DNA of 38,094 bases from Clostridia bacterium (GCA_017553815.1 JAFZJT010000041.1:1-38094), one strand, 5' to 3'; positions 1 to 7,869 are shown, counted from the stretch's first letter. Numbers and translations: made by a program. The notes: generated by a model from the sequence alone, not told the origin.

Positions 1-192
1 GCAGGCTCGGGAGTGGGCGTTGGAGCCGGCTCCGGCGCGCGGGCGTGGGGGCGCTTTCGCCGGAGAAGCGGGGATTACTGTGCCTGAGGGCATACCATCA
101 AATATGTAAACATACGCCTCATAATCATCATTCCATACAAGCCGTGAAACAGCATTGAACTGCACCCCATTTGTTAGACATGTGGTATAATA
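1..192 (-). pseudogene. Truncated reading frame running off the left edge
   Basis: On the minus strand an open frame follows a TAG at 195-193 and reads to the window edge. It contains a protein-like stretch rich in W, D, Y and F around 160-90, then Ala/Pro codons. A Pro-Thr-Glu linker of the kind seen in surface proteins appears in the +1 frame at about 40-1, so a frameshift would be needed to join the two. I see no convincing start codon or ribosome binding site (a GTG near 157 is possible). It may be a 5'-truncated, frameshifted remnant of a surface protein. The product is not recognised. Confidence 0.3.
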
Positions 193-246
193 CTAACAAG
201 TGGGGTGTTTATGCTCATTGTGCCAACAATATATTTGGTTTTCATA

Positions 247-275
247 TTGACAAACAATTATGAAACGGTTATAAT
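247..275 (+). promoter_or_regulatory. Consensus sigma-A promoter for the secreted protein gene at 302
   Basis: TTGACA at 247-252 and TATAAT at 270-275 are separated by exactly 17 bases, a perfect housekeeping promoter. The gene start at 302 follows about 26 bases downstream, giving a short leader with the ribosome binding site. Confidence 0.85.
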
Positions 276-301
276 GATGCGATTCATTTTTGGAGGGTTT
301 T

Positions 302-1429
302 ATGATTAAGAAAACTGTTTCAATGTTATTGCTTGTATGCATCGTGTTTACATGCATTCCCTTTGGCATGGTCTTCGCTCAATCCGACGAAGATTATATT
401 CGCTCCATACCTATCGTTGAATTTGTACCAACACGCAACGGAGAAAGCAAGGACTATTCAAAAGCGAAAATTATTTGCGTTGATAAAGATGTCGCTCTGG
501 CAACCGATGCATCGGTTTTTAAATCGCTTATTAGTGAAGATTGCTTTCTTTTCTTCAAGGATATGACTATCACTGAAGTTAACCATGCATTAAATCGAAA
601 AGGTGTATCCGTCACTTCGCATGATGCGAATAGTCTTGTTGTAGGAACTTCATTGACTGCAATAACCGGAAGAATCGCTCTAACAGAACACCATATTGAA
701 TATGTTGATTGCTGCGAAAATCTCTGTGATGCGTGCAAGCACATGCATCGAGTTGATTCTATAGAACATGATGTCAGCGATGCTGATTATGAAGTGTTTG
801 CTCGCGAAGCATACGCAGCTGAGTTTCTTTATGCTGCAACTCGAAGTTCTCTACCTGATTGCGATCAGGCAATACAGATACGCGAAAAAATAAAGCACTG
901 GGGATTTGTGGTAGGCTCTTATAATTTTATTATTGCTCCATATCCCAAAGGGATTGTAAAAATCAACGGCAAACAGACTCGTGTGTACGATATAGTAGCA
1001 AGTTGTTCTATAAGTCCTACGGGCAATGCTAAAGTCAACAATATAGATGTTACTTTAGGATCAAAAGATTCAAACAACTATGATGTTTTACACGCAACAA
1101 CCATACCAGACAACGGTGTAGAACAGTCTATCGGCTTAACTCTTACGGGTGATGGTATTGAAATCGGAACAAGTTGGTCATTCAGTAGCAGTGCTTTTAC
1201 ATGTACTAACAATCACGCTGATTTTTATCTAAAAACTTGGAAAATGAAGCCAGTTAAGCCTAAAAGTGCAGACTCGTGGGAGTTTGCCCCAGGTATAAGA
1301 ATGTATGCCTTGAATAAGAATACAAGAAAAGGACACGTTTTCTATGAGATTTCCGGGCATCTGAAAGATACATTGCTATGGCAAGCATGGGCATACGAAT
1401 CTAACATAGAGTGTTCATTTGATATTTGA
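302..1429 (+). CDS. AT-rich secreted protein of unknown function
   Basis: This 375-residue protein begins with a clear signal peptide: Lys-Lys, a hydrophobic core of about 18 residues, and a likely cleavage site at V-F-A near residue 26. The ATG at 302 is chosen because GGAGGG lies 5 bases upstream; an in-frame TTG at 290 precedes the ribosome binding site. The middle has a Cys cluster (C-C-x-x-x-C-x-x-C, around residues 142-149), and the C-terminal 150 residues are rich in beta-prone Ser, Thr and aromatic residues. The family is not recognised. Codon use is visibly more AT-rich than in neighbouring genes, suggesting horizontal transfer. It probably acts outside the cell or at the envelope. 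The gene at 1444 follows closely. Confidence 0.8.
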   Translation: MIKKTVSMLLLVCIVFTCIPFGMVFAQSDEDYIRSIPIVEFVPTRNGESKDYSKAKIICVDKDVALATDASVFKSLISEDCFLFFKDMTITEVNHALNRKGVSVTSHDANSLVVGTSLTAITGRIALTEHHIEYVDCCENLCDACKHMHRVDSIEHDVSDADYEVFAREAYAAEFLYAATRSSLPDCDQAIQIREKIKHWGFVVGSYNFIIAPYPKGIVKINGKQTRVYDIVASCSISPTGNAKVNNIDVTLGSKDSNNYDVLHATTIPDNGVEQSIGLTLTGDGIEIGTSWSFSSSAFTCTNNHADFYLKTWKMKPVKPKSADSWEFAPGIRMYALNKNTRKGHVFYEISGHLKDTLLWQAWAYESNIECSFDI

Positions 1430-1443
1430 TTGTGTTTCCGGCT

Positions 1444-1992
1444 ATGAAGAAAACTGTAGTTAGTTTTGTATCCGCCGCCGTGCTGTTCGCTCTCGGCGCG
1501 CTGCTTGGTTCACATCTCGCTCACAAGCCGTCCGAGGAATACAGCTATGTGATGAAATACCGCATTCTTTACTCCCCCGAGCTTAGCGGACCGGCGATGG
1601 TGGACGAGGCAAAGAAATTTCATTACGATATAGTTATGTTTACCGAAGCGCAGGCGAAGCAGGCCGGTCATTCCGTGATGGATATAGTCAAGCCCGGTAC
1701 GCTTGTCGGTTTCGAGCGCATGACACGCAACGATGCGATGGTCGCCATCGATTTCGATGATTGGGAAGAAGAGGATGACAAAAACGAGCGCAACTATGCA
1801 TTCTGCCTTTTTGCAACCGAGCATGGAGGTATAAGCCGGGTTTTTCTCGGCGATAACTCAAGGCTCTTTGACGAGGACTTCTATATCACACCGGTTGAAG
1901 CTGCGGCAAGTTACCTTTACGAGCTTGACACCGAAGGCTCTCCCATACAGGGTACTGGCGGCTCAATATCCTTTGCGGAGAATAACGATTGA
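1444..1992 (+). CDS. Membrane-anchored acidic protein of unknown function
   Basis: This 182-residue protein has an N-terminal hydrophobic segment (about residues 5-24) that fits a membrane anchor or uncleaved signal. The rest is soluble and acidic, with a D/E-rich patch around residues 103-113 (DDWEEEDDKNE). The ATG at 1444 gives the Lys-Lys-hydrophobic start expected for export; an in-frame TTG at 1426 overlaps the previous stop. The ribosome binding site is weak, so translation may be coupled to the upstream gene 14 bases away. GC content is higher than in the upstream gene, so the two need not share an origin. The family is not recognised. A hairpin at 1998 follows the stop. Confidence 0.7.
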   Translation: MKKTVVSFVSAAVLFALGALLGSHLAHKPSEEYSYVMKYRILYSPELSGPAMVDEAKKFHYDIVMFTEAQAKQAGHSVMDIVKPGTLVGFERMTRNDAMVAIDFDDWEEEDDKNERNYAFCLFATEHGGISRVFLGDNSRLFDEDFYITPVEAAASYLYELDTEGSPIQGTGGSISFAENND

Positions 1993-1997
1993 TTCGC

Positions 1998-2031
1998 GGC
2001 GCGCCTGTTCACAACTGGCGCGCTTGATTTT
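1998..2031 (+). terminator. Hairpin terminator after the gene at 1444
   Basis: GCGCGCC (1999-2005) pairs with GGCGCGC (2017-2023) around an 11-base loop, followed by TTGATTTTT. Parts of this hairpin recur 170 bases downstream at 2171-2202. Confidence 0.6.
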
Positions 2032-2062
2032 TAGTTGATTGTTTGATAGGATAAAATATCAG

Positions 2063-2112
2063 GGAATTCCGCAGGAATTTCCACCTCAACTATTTACCAT
2101 TCACTATTCACT
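2063..2112 (+). repeat. Dispersed palindrome plus ATTCACT repeat, copy 1
   Basis: A GGAATTCC-GCA-GGAATTTCC palindrome is followed by CACCTCAACTA and tandem ATTCACT-like units. Similar copies lie at 3586, 5595, 7074 and, inverted, at 21708. This copy sits just upstream of a duplicated fragment of the ADP-ribosylglycohydrolase gene start. Confidence 0.75.
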
Positions 2113-2132
2113 GATAAAAAGGAGGGCTAATC

Positions 2133-2174
2133 ATGCAAACAAAACCCACCGACCGCATTATCGACGCTGTGCGC
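2133..2174 (+). pseudogene. Duplicated 5' end of the ADP-ribosylglycohydrolase gene
   Basis: These 42 bases are identical to 3669-3710, the start of the downstream ADP-ribosylglycohydrolase gene. The similarity extends upstream through the ribosome binding site (AGGAGGGC) and the dispersed repeat. Identity ends at a GCGC shared with sequence derived from the terminator at 1998, so the gene start now runs into unrelated DNA. It is a non-functional remnant. Confidence 0.85.
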
Positions 2175-2242
2175 CTGTTCAAAAGGACGGGCGCGCTTGA
2201 TTATTTGTCACAGAAAGTTAATACTTTTTCGCGTTTTCTTTA

Positions 2243-2271
2243 TTGACAGCGGTGGGATAATATGCTATGAT
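2243..2271 (+). promoter_or_regulatory. Near-consensus sigma-A promoter for the gene at 2325
   Basis: TTGACA at 2243-2248 and TATGAT at 2266-2271 are separated by 17 bases. The gene's ATG is at 2325, giving a leader of about 45 bases. Confidence 0.8.
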
Positions 2272-2324
2272 TAAATTGTATCATTTATCTATGATATAAA
2301 ATATTTTTAATGGAGGCTAAAAAA

Positions 2325-3293
2325 ATGATTTTCAAGTCCTTATTTTCCGTCTTTACGGCACTTGCTGTTTTTGCTTCTTCCTTCGCTCCCCCGGTTATGA
2401 CTGCTGTTTCTGCGGAATCGACTGATGATAACAGTTTCCGCATCGATAACTATACGCAGCATACAATTCATTTCCCCGAACCCTTTTCCAAAATTAGCAC
2501 ACGCTCTGAATCTGAAAAAAATATAGAGGCTGCAATCTCTTATGTTAAGTCCCTTGATCTAAGCAAATCCGGCCATTCATACATCGAGGAAGCGTGTTTG
2601 AGTGAGCTTAATGCTTACAAGGATGACGGTGTAGTTTTAGAAAGCTATACTGTACTTGTTCCCAAAACAAAAACAAAGTATTACTATGGTACATATTGTG
2701 GTTGCGATTTTTATTATGAATACACCTCTGTTTCCAATATGCGACGTGAAACAAACGGCACAAGTAAGGATGCCTCAAATGCCCCATTATGGACCTATTG
2801 GGTTCTCGGCGCTCTTGATTTAACCATGTGTTTTGCGAAGTATAAGGTAAGCATTCCCTATACTTTGATTAGATTAATAACCGGCATAACAAGCCCAACG
2901 CAAATATATTATGGTTCGCACAATCGATATGTTCAACAATTTTACAGCACTGTTACAAGAAGCATTTATAAAAAAAGAGGTAGCAATTATGTTCGCGGTT
3001 ATCAGGATCAATCCAGTTCGCTTCGAATAAAGCTGTATTTTTGTCCTGTCGGACCGGATGCAAGTTCTGATTTTTATGAGATAAGCGATGTATTCAACGG
3101 CTTTGTTACTGCCAATGATTTTACTAAAGAGCAGATTCTACGCGCTGCCCATGTTTACTCCAATCATAACGGATGCATTGTGTATACAGTTTCAGCAAAT
3201 AGGATTATAGAAGAATGGGAAGCGTCAAATTCGCCACATATCTTCACGGCAAATCAACCGCAACACCTCTTTACAAGGAGGATAGATTTATGA
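2325..3293 (+). CDS. AT-rich secreted protein of unknown function
   Basis: This 322-residue protein starts with a signal peptide (hydrophobic core to about residue 25, likely cleavage after V-S-A). The ATG at 2325 is chosen because GGAGG lies 8 bases upstream; the in-frame ATG at 2310 precedes it. The middle is rich in Tyr (around Y-Y-Y-G-T-Y-C-G-C), and a hydrophobic stretch near residues 155-190 could associate with membrane. The family is not recognised. The gene is AT-rich and behind its own promoter, unlike its GC-rich neighbours. Its last 20 or so residues are encoded by GC-richer sequence that looks like the leader of the next gene, and its stop overlaps that gene's ATG (ATGA), so the native C-terminus may be lost. 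Confidence 0.75.
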   Translation: MIFKSLFSVFTALAVFASSFAPPVMTAVSAESTDDNSFRIDNYTQHTIHFPEPFSKISTRSESEKNIEAAISYVKSLDLSKSGHSYIEEACLSELNAYKDDGVVLESYTVLVPKTKTKYYYGTYCGCDFYYEYTSVSNMRRETNGTSKDASNAPLWTYWVLGALDLTMCFAKYKVSIPYTLIRLITGITSPTQIYYGSHNRYVQQFYSTVTRSIYKKRGSNYVRGYQDQSSSLRIKLYFCPVGPDASSDFYEISDVFNGFVTANDFTKEQILRAAHVYSNHNGCIVYTVSANRIIEEWEASNSPHIFTANQPQHLFTRRIDL

Positions 3294-3526
3294 ACAAGAA
3301 CTGCCCCTATTGCGGCAAGGAAATGGAGCTTGGCTATATCCAATGCCGCGACGGCGTTACGTGGACAAGGAAGCTCGTTCGCGTGGCGGCGCTCTCGGCA
3401 TTGAGCCGTTCCGCGGTCAGGCTGTCGTCGGAATCCCTGGGACCGTTCGCCGGCAACGCTGTTGAAGCCTACCGCTGCGCCGACTGCAAAAAAGTCGTTA
3501 TTGAATATGATGAGGATGCGGAGTAA
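3290..3526 (+). CDS. Small zinc-ribbon protein (DUF6487-like)
   Basis: This 78-residue protein has CPYC at its N-terminus (residues 4-7) and CADC near its C-terminus, forming one zinc ribbon split by a basic, moderately hydrophobic middle. The pattern CPYCGKEMELGYIQ, then an aromatic/W segment, then C-x-x-C matches the small zinc-ribbon family annotated as DUF6487 as I recall it. An excellent ribosome binding site (AAGGAGG) stands 8 bases before the ATG at 3290, deciding the start over an in-frame ATG at 3215. It overlaps the previous stop by four bases. Molecular function is unknown; metal binding is inferred from the cysteines. Confidence 0.75.
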   Translation: MNKNCPYCGKEMELGYIQCRDGVTWTRKLVRVAALSALSRSAVRLSSESLGPFAGNAVEAYRCADCKKVVIEYDEDAE

Positions 3527-3585
3527 ACCCGAGCCTTTCCCCAAGCAGCCGATCGGCTGCCGATTAAAGCTTATTCTTTTTAGCT

Positions 3586-3650
3586 GAAATTCCGCAGGAA
3601 TTTCCACCGCAGCTATTCACTATTCATTATTCACTCTTCACCATTCACTA
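3586..3650 (+). repeat. Dispersed palindrome plus ATTCACT repeat, copy 2
   Basis: The palindrome GAAATTCCGCAGGAATTTC is followed by CACCGCAGCTATTCACT and four or five 7-8-base units of ATTCACT/CTTCACC type. It lies directly upstream of the ADP-ribosylglycohydrolase gene start. Confidence 0.8.
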
Positions 3651-3668
3651 AAAAAAGGGGGGCTAATC

Positions 3669-4851
3669 ATGCAAACAAAACCCACCGACCGCATTATCGA
3701 CGCTGTGCGCGGCAGCCTTATCGGCGGCGCGGCGGGCGATGCGCTCGGCTACGCCGTGGAGTTCGTTCGCGAGAACTATATCTTCAATTAAATACGGCGC
3801 GAGCGGCATAACCGAATTCGAGCTCGACCCGCAAAGCGGCAAGGCGATAATCTCGGACGACACGCAGATGACGCTCTTCACCGCCGTCGGGCTTCTGCAC
3901 GGGCAAACGCGCGCAAAGCTTCGCGGCATAGCGGAGCCGCCCGCAAGCTACGTTGCCATGGCGTACGACGATTGGCTCGATACCCAGTACAGAAGCTATG
4001 ATGAGGTACGCTCGGAAAGGGAGGGCGGTTCGGGGGAATGGCACGTTTCATGGCTGCTCGACGTGCCCGAGCTCTTTGAGCGCCGCGCCCCGGGCAACAC
4101 CTGCCTTTCGGCGCTCTCGGCGGCAAGGCAAACGGGCGTAAACGAGGCGGACTATATCGCCCTTAAAAGAAACAACAGCAAGGGTTGCGGCGGCGTTATG
4201 CGCGTTGCCCCCGCCGCGCTTTTCGTGCCGCAGGACGCATTTTACTCCATCGAGCGGCGCGATATGGACGCGGCGCAGATGGCGGCCGTGACGCACGGGC
4301 ACTCGCTCGGCTATATGCCTGCGGCGGTACTCTCGCACGTCATAACTCGGCTCGTTTCCCCCGAAACGGACGGAATACCGCTCAAGGACGCGGTCACGGA
4401 CGCGCGCGATACGCTCAAAAAGCTCTTTGCGGATGATGAAAACACGCCCGCGCTTGCGGAGCTCATCGACCTTGCGGTTTTGCTCTCCGAAAACGGCGAG
4501 AGCGACCTTGACAACATCCACGCGCTCGGCGAGGGCTGGGTCGGCGATGAGGCGCTCGCTATCGCCATCTATTGCGCGCTTAAATACGAAAACGACTTCT
4601 CCGCCGGCATTATCGCCGCCGCCAATCACAATGGCGACAGCGACTCCACCGCCGCGATATGCGGAAATATCCTCGGCGCGAAGATAGGCTATGCCGCCAT
4701 CGACGAAAGCTGGAAGCGCGATCTTGAGTTGCACGAAGTTATGCTCGAGCTTTCGGACGACCTCGCCCAAGGTTGCCTTATGAGCGAGCACGGCGCCTAT
4801 AACGATGAAAAATGGGTTCGGAAATACGTCAAGTGCCGCGCATCAAAATGA
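3669..4851 (+). pseudogene. ADP-ribosylglycohydrolase family protein, frameshifted
   Basis: This family (DraG/ARH) removes ADP-ribose from proteins or other acceptors using a binuclear Mg/Mn centre. The start (ATG 3669 after GGGGGG) encodes the family N-terminus GSLIGGAAGDALGY, then meets TAA at 3789-3791 after 40 codons. The following frame continues with KYGASGITEFELD, the metal-binding SDDTQM motif and the C-terminal NGDSDSTAAICGNILGA motif, to the stop at 4851. Removing one base near 3781-3788 (for example one T of TCTTC) joins both halves into a roughly 393-residue protein of normal family layout. It is therefore an authentic frameshift mutation or an assembly error; I see no clear programmed-slippage signal. 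Confidence 0.85.
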
Positions 4852-4902
4852 CGGGCACGGTTGATATGCGCTAAAAAACACCGTTTGCACCCGTTTCTTT
4901 TG

Positions 4903-4932
4903 TTGACAGGCGCGTCTGAGATATGTTATGCT
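4903..4932 (+). promoter_or_regulatory. Sigma-A promoter for the gene at 4967
   Basis: TTGACA at 4903-4908 and TATGCT at 4927-4932 are spaced by 18 bases, 35 bases before the gene start. Confidence 0.7.
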
Positions 4933-4966
4933 TTTTCACAAACGCGAGGAATGAGGTTCCCCATCC

Positions 4967-5521
4967 ATGAAAAATGCCCTCCGAATACTATGCCTTCTGC
5001 TTGCCGCCGTATTCTTTATCGGTTCTGCGATGATAGTTATCGGTTTTGCGAAATACGCCCTCGTTGTGGGCGATTATGATGATCCCGATCTCGATGGCGG
5101 CGGTTTTCTTCAAACGGGCAAGGAAGAGTACAGCATCGGGAGAAACAGCCTCGAATATCCCGTTTTTCGCTCGCCGAAAAGGGCGCTCGCGGCTTTTACC
5201 GAAGAATACGCGGATATGATAGATGAATACGCCTCTATTATGAAGCTTCGTCCCCTTTCACAAAGCTCGTATGAAGACTATATCACGGCATACAACAGTC
5301 TTTCGCCAAAGAATGCGGCTGAGTTTCGGGATGTTGCGATCTTCGCATCGACATATAAAACAAGCTTTATGGGAACGAGCGTTTACAGACAGGTCGCCGC
5401 CGTAGGTCTTTTCGTGTTCGGCGCCGTACTTTTGGTTTTCGCGCTCCCAATCCGAAAGCGAACCAAACCCGCAGTAAAAGCTCCAAAGGAAGCGAGCCTG
5501 CAGGCAGAACTCGTGAATTAA
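4967..5521 (+). CDS. Two-helix membrane protein of unknown function
   Basis: This 184-residue protein has hydrophobic segments at about residues 5-27 and 140-160, with a soluble acidic loop between them, likely outside the cell, and a basic cytoplasmic tail (R-K-R-T-K) near the end. The start at ATG 4967 follows GAGGAATGAGG at 4946-4956. It has its own promoter and ends at a perfect terminator, so it appears monocistronic. The family is not recognised. Confidence 0.75.
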   Translation: MKNALRILCLLLAAVFFIGSAMIVIGFAKYALVVGDYDDPDLDGGGFLQTGKEEYSIGRNSLEYPVFRSPKRALAAFTEEYADMIDEYASIMKLRPLSQSSYEDYITAYNSLSPKNAAEFRDVAIFASTYKTSFMGTSVYRQVAAVGLFVFGAVLLVFALPIRKRTKPAVKAPKEASLQAELVN

Positions 5522-5538
5522 ATCTTTAAATCCGCTCC

Positions 5539-5580
5539 ATGATAACGGGCAGCCCGCGGGCTGCCCGTTATCATTATTTT
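5539..5580. terminator. Strong bidirectional terminator
   Basis: A 16-base perfect stem (5539-5574) built around GATAACGGGCAGCC and its complement is flanked by T-rich sequence on the plus side. It separates the plus-strand gene ending at 5521 from the converging minus-strand methyltransferase. Confidence 0.85.
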
Positions 5581-5594
5581 CCTTATCCATAATC

Positions 5595-5651
5595 GAAATT
5601 CCCAAGGAATTTCAACCACAACTATTCATTATTCACTCTTCACTATTCACT
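5595..5651 (+). repeat. Dispersed palindrome plus ATTCACT repeat, copy 3
   Basis: GAAATTCCCAAGGAATTTC is followed by AACCACAACT and tandem ATTCATT/ATTCACT/CTTCACT units. It lies between two convergent genes, just after the bidirectional terminator. Confidence 0.75.
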
Positions 5652-5657
5652 GAAAAT

Positions 5658-6410
5658 TCAGCTCCCCTTCACCGCTCTCGTTGCGGTAAAGCTTGGAATA
5701 TTCATCTCGCGCAGGAAGCCCTCGCCGTTGGTATCCTCGTAGAGGTCGGTCAGGGTGAAGCCCGCGCGGAGCTGGCCGCCTATCTGCTCCTCGAGGGTAT
5801 GCGAAAACTGCATTCCGCAGTCCTCCTCCTCAAGCAGGCGCCTATGCTCGGGATTCGCTATCGGGTCGAAGGGCAGGGAGTTCACGATATGCGTTTCATC
5901 CTCGCCGAAAAGGAAATTGATTCCGTTGTCGAGGCCCGAAAGCAGAATGCCGCCGGGTTTCAGAATGCGGAAGCATTCGCGCCAAATCGGCTCCACCTCG
6001 CGAACGTAGCAATTCGACACGGGATGGAAGATGATATCGAAGCTCTCATCCGCAAACGGAAGCGGCTTCGTCATATCCGCTTTTACTATCTCGATTTTAT
6101 AATTCTCCCTTTCGGCAACGAGCCTTTCGCTCTCGAGCTGTTTATCCGAATAATCGAGCACCGTGCAGAGTGCGCCGAGCGCCGTAAAAATCGGCATCTG
6201 CTGACCGCCGCCGCTCGCAAGCCCGAGCAGCTTCTTTCCCTTGAGCTCGCCGAACCATGCCTTGGGCACGGACTTGGTGGGCGTCAGACCCACGCTCCAT
6301 TCGCCCCTTTTCGCGGCGGCGAACTCCTCGGAGCTTATCGGAATGCCCCATTCCCAGCCCTCCTCGATCCAGCGGTCGATGGTTTTTGCATTGATATCCT
6401 GATAATCCAT
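5658..6410 (-). CDS. Class I SAM-dependent methyltransferase
   Basis: This 250-residue protein has a Rossmann-type methyltransferase fold of the Methyltransf_11 type. The SAM-binding glycine motif is G-L-A-S-G-G-G-Q-Q near residue 60, the acidic residue of motif II is in V-L-D-Y-S, and the later core motifs A-D-M-T-K-P-L-P-F-A-D-E-S-F-D and R-I-L-K-P-G-G follow. The start is ATG 6410, with AAGGAG about 8 bases upstream; longer in-frame starts precede the binding site. The substrate cannot be told from sequence. It follows the DUF1905 gene by 77 bases on the same strand and ends at the terminator at 5539. Confidence 0.88.
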   Translation of the reverse strand: MDYQDINAKTIDRWIEEGWEWGIPISSEEFAAAKRGEWSVGLTPTKSVPKAWFGELKGKKLLGLASGGGQQMPIFTALGALCTVLDYSDKQLESERLVAERENYKIEIVKADMTKPLPFADESFDIIFHPVSNCYVREVEPIWRECFRILKPGGILLSGLDNGINFLFGEDETHIVNSLPFDPIANPEHRRLLEEEDCGMQFSHTLEEQIGGQLRAGFTLTDLYEDTNGEGFLREMNIPSFTATRAVKGS

Positions 6411-6487
6411 TTTGATTTTCTCCTTCAATAAGTAATTGGTTTTTGGGGGATTACTTTGAGCTTTTCGCCCCAAACGTTCATTATTTT

Positions 6488-6781
6488 CTATCTTTCCTCA
6501 ATCACGATGTGGATAATATCCCCGTTCCCCTTGCCTATCTTCGTTCTTATCGATTTCAGCACGCCGATGATATAGCACACCGAGCCGTCCTCATTTTTGA
6601 GCCCCATATTGACGATACTGCCGTCGTACGCTTCGCCGTCGAACAGCGCGTGCACCTGCGCCCTGCCCCGCCCGAAAACCTCGCGCACGTTCCAAGGGAA
6701 CACCACGAACGCGCCGCCGTCGGGCATCACGCAGAGGGGAGCGTCGTATTCAAATCTCCGTTTTTCGGTGGTTTCGCTCAT
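6488..6781 (-). CDS. DUF1905 domain protein
   Basis: This 97-residue protein has the layout of the small DUF1905 beta-barrel-like domain: F-V-V-F-P-W-N-V-R-E-V-F-G, R-A-Q-V-H-A-L-F-D-G-E, the central N-M-G-L segment, and K-S-I-R-T-K-I-G-K-G-N-G-D near the end. The start ATG is preceded by AAAGGAG. Members occur alone or fused to YdeI-like domains; their biochemical role is unknown. It lies between the ABC transporter remnant and the methyltransferase, all on the minus strand. Confidence 0.85.
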   Translation of the reverse strand: MSETTEKRRFEYDAPLCVMPDGGAFVVFPWNVREVFGRGRAQVHALFDGEAYDGSIVNMGLKNEDGSVCYIIGVLKSIRTKIGKGNGDIIHIVIEER

Positions 6782-6810
6782 ATTGCGCTCCTTTCAAGGC
6801 TCAAAAAGCA

Positions 6811-7041
6811 TCAAACGTCCTTTTTCGGATACTTCAAAAACGCCGCCGCAACGCCCGCGACCGCAAGGATCATACCCGAAGCGAGGTATTTTAGCGTTAT
6901 TTCGGCGTTCGTAACGATGCCCGCGCCGTCCGTCCCGATGAAGCCCATCACCGCGCCATACTCGACCTCGAGCGAAACATCGATAATTCCGCGCTTTTTG
7001 CCGTAGTATTTGGTCAGTTTTTCGGTTTTTATCGCCTGCAC
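6811..7041 (-). pseudogene. ABC transporter remnant: ATPase N-terminus fused to permease C-terminus
   Basis: From a GTG at 7041 (GGAGG 8 bases upstream) the frame encodes the standard start of an ABC ATPase, A-I-K-T-E-K-L-T-K-Y-Y-G-K, and reads to G-F-I-G-T-D-G-A-G, where the Walker A lysine should follow. Instead it continues into N-A-E-I-T-L-K-Y, a hydrophobic helix and F-L-K-Y-P-K-K-D-V, which looks like the last transmembrane segment and tail of an ABC-2 type permease. An internal deletion in a former ATPase-permease operon, fusing in frame, explains this best. The 76-residue product lacks all catalytic motifs beyond the broken Walker A. Confidence 0.75.
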
Positions 7042-7073
7042 AGCCTCTTCCTCCGATTTTTGATATTTTACAT

Positions 7074-7112
7074 GAAATTCCATCGGAATTTCCACCTCAA
7101 CTATTCATTATA
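7074..7112 (+). repeat. Dispersed palindrome repeat, copy 4 (short)
   Basis: GAAATTCCATCGGAATTTC is followed by CACCTCAACTATTCATTA, after which the tandem units are missing. It lies immediately upstream of the ABC remnant and reads into it as M-E-I-P-M-E-F-H, which is probably not translated. Confidence 0.7.
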
Positions 7113-7274
7113 TTATACCACAAACAGTTAGAAAACACGACTTTGAATTTCGGCAGGCACTCGACAAACGTCAAATTACACCAAACATAGTATTAAAAAC
7201 ACTGTCAATACACAATAATTCTGCATTCGGAGAACAGCGGGAACACATTTTTCAGAAAAAGTCAATACTTAATA

Positions 7275-7718
7275 TCATCTTTTTTCGATTAGAAATCGTG
7301 AATTTTTTGGTAAAATCTTTGGTAGAAAATAGAGTCGCAATGTAATCTTATTTCGCAAGCTATCAAAGGCCTCAAGCTTTTTCTGTTCGGTCAAATCGTG
7401 ATAGATATCCATCGTCATTACAACGGATGCATGACCCATAATGCTTTGCACAATCTTTAGCGTTACCTCGTCGCCAACATTTTCACACAAGCGTGTACAA
7501 AACGTATGCCTCAGAATATGCGGGGAAAAACTCGGAAGAAGTATGGGGCTTCTGCGTTCGGCTTCTGCCCTCAACAATTCCTCCTGATTGTAGCGGTTGA
7601 TTATTCGATGCAAGCTGGAATTCACAATGTTTTCAGTTAATACGCCTCCCGCGCGGTATGTCTGTAATTGGGACGATTCCTTTGCCGCATACCTTGCGCG
7701 AAAACGAGCAGAGAGCAA
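7275..7718 (-). pseudogene. C-terminal fragment of a tyrosine recombinase (Tn916-type integrase)
   Basis: The frame contains the C-terminal half of a phage/ICE integrase: H-I-L-R-H-T-F-C-T-R with the H-x-x-R pair, the later G-H-A-S histidine, and the tyrosine nucleophile in M-D-I-Y-H-D. The tail L-P-K-N-S-R-F-L-I-E-K-R resembles the end region of such integrases at the element boundary. The N-terminal DNA-binding part and the first catalytic arginine are missing, and upstream of about 7718 the sequence becomes unrelated. It is a remnant of an integrated element, inactive on its own. Confidence 0.8.
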
Positions 7719-7869
7719 ACACTACTCTATGTTGCCGTTTCACACGCCGTGAAGAAGCTCGTTCGTGTGATCTTCGCACTCCTCAAATCCGAAGAAGCTT
7801 ACGACTCACGAAGGCTGTCCTGTTCTCTCGGAGCCTGAGCACCATCTGCCAACCGGCCGGCGCAGCGTA

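Noticed and set aside
176..191. Extra promoter with TGG-TATAAT at 186-191
   Set aside because: The extended -10 is good but has no -35 at a useful distance, and the gene at 302 already has a perfect promoter closer by.
3610..3650. CRISPR-like or tandem array of ATTCACT units
   Set aside because: Units are 7-8 bases, adjacent and imperfect, with no unique spacers; they belong to the dispersed repeat family.
3781..3795. Programmed frameshift in the ADP-ribosylglycohydrolase
   Set aside because: I see no convincing slippery codon, stimulatory hairpin or internal Shine-Dalgarno; mutation or assembly error is simpler.
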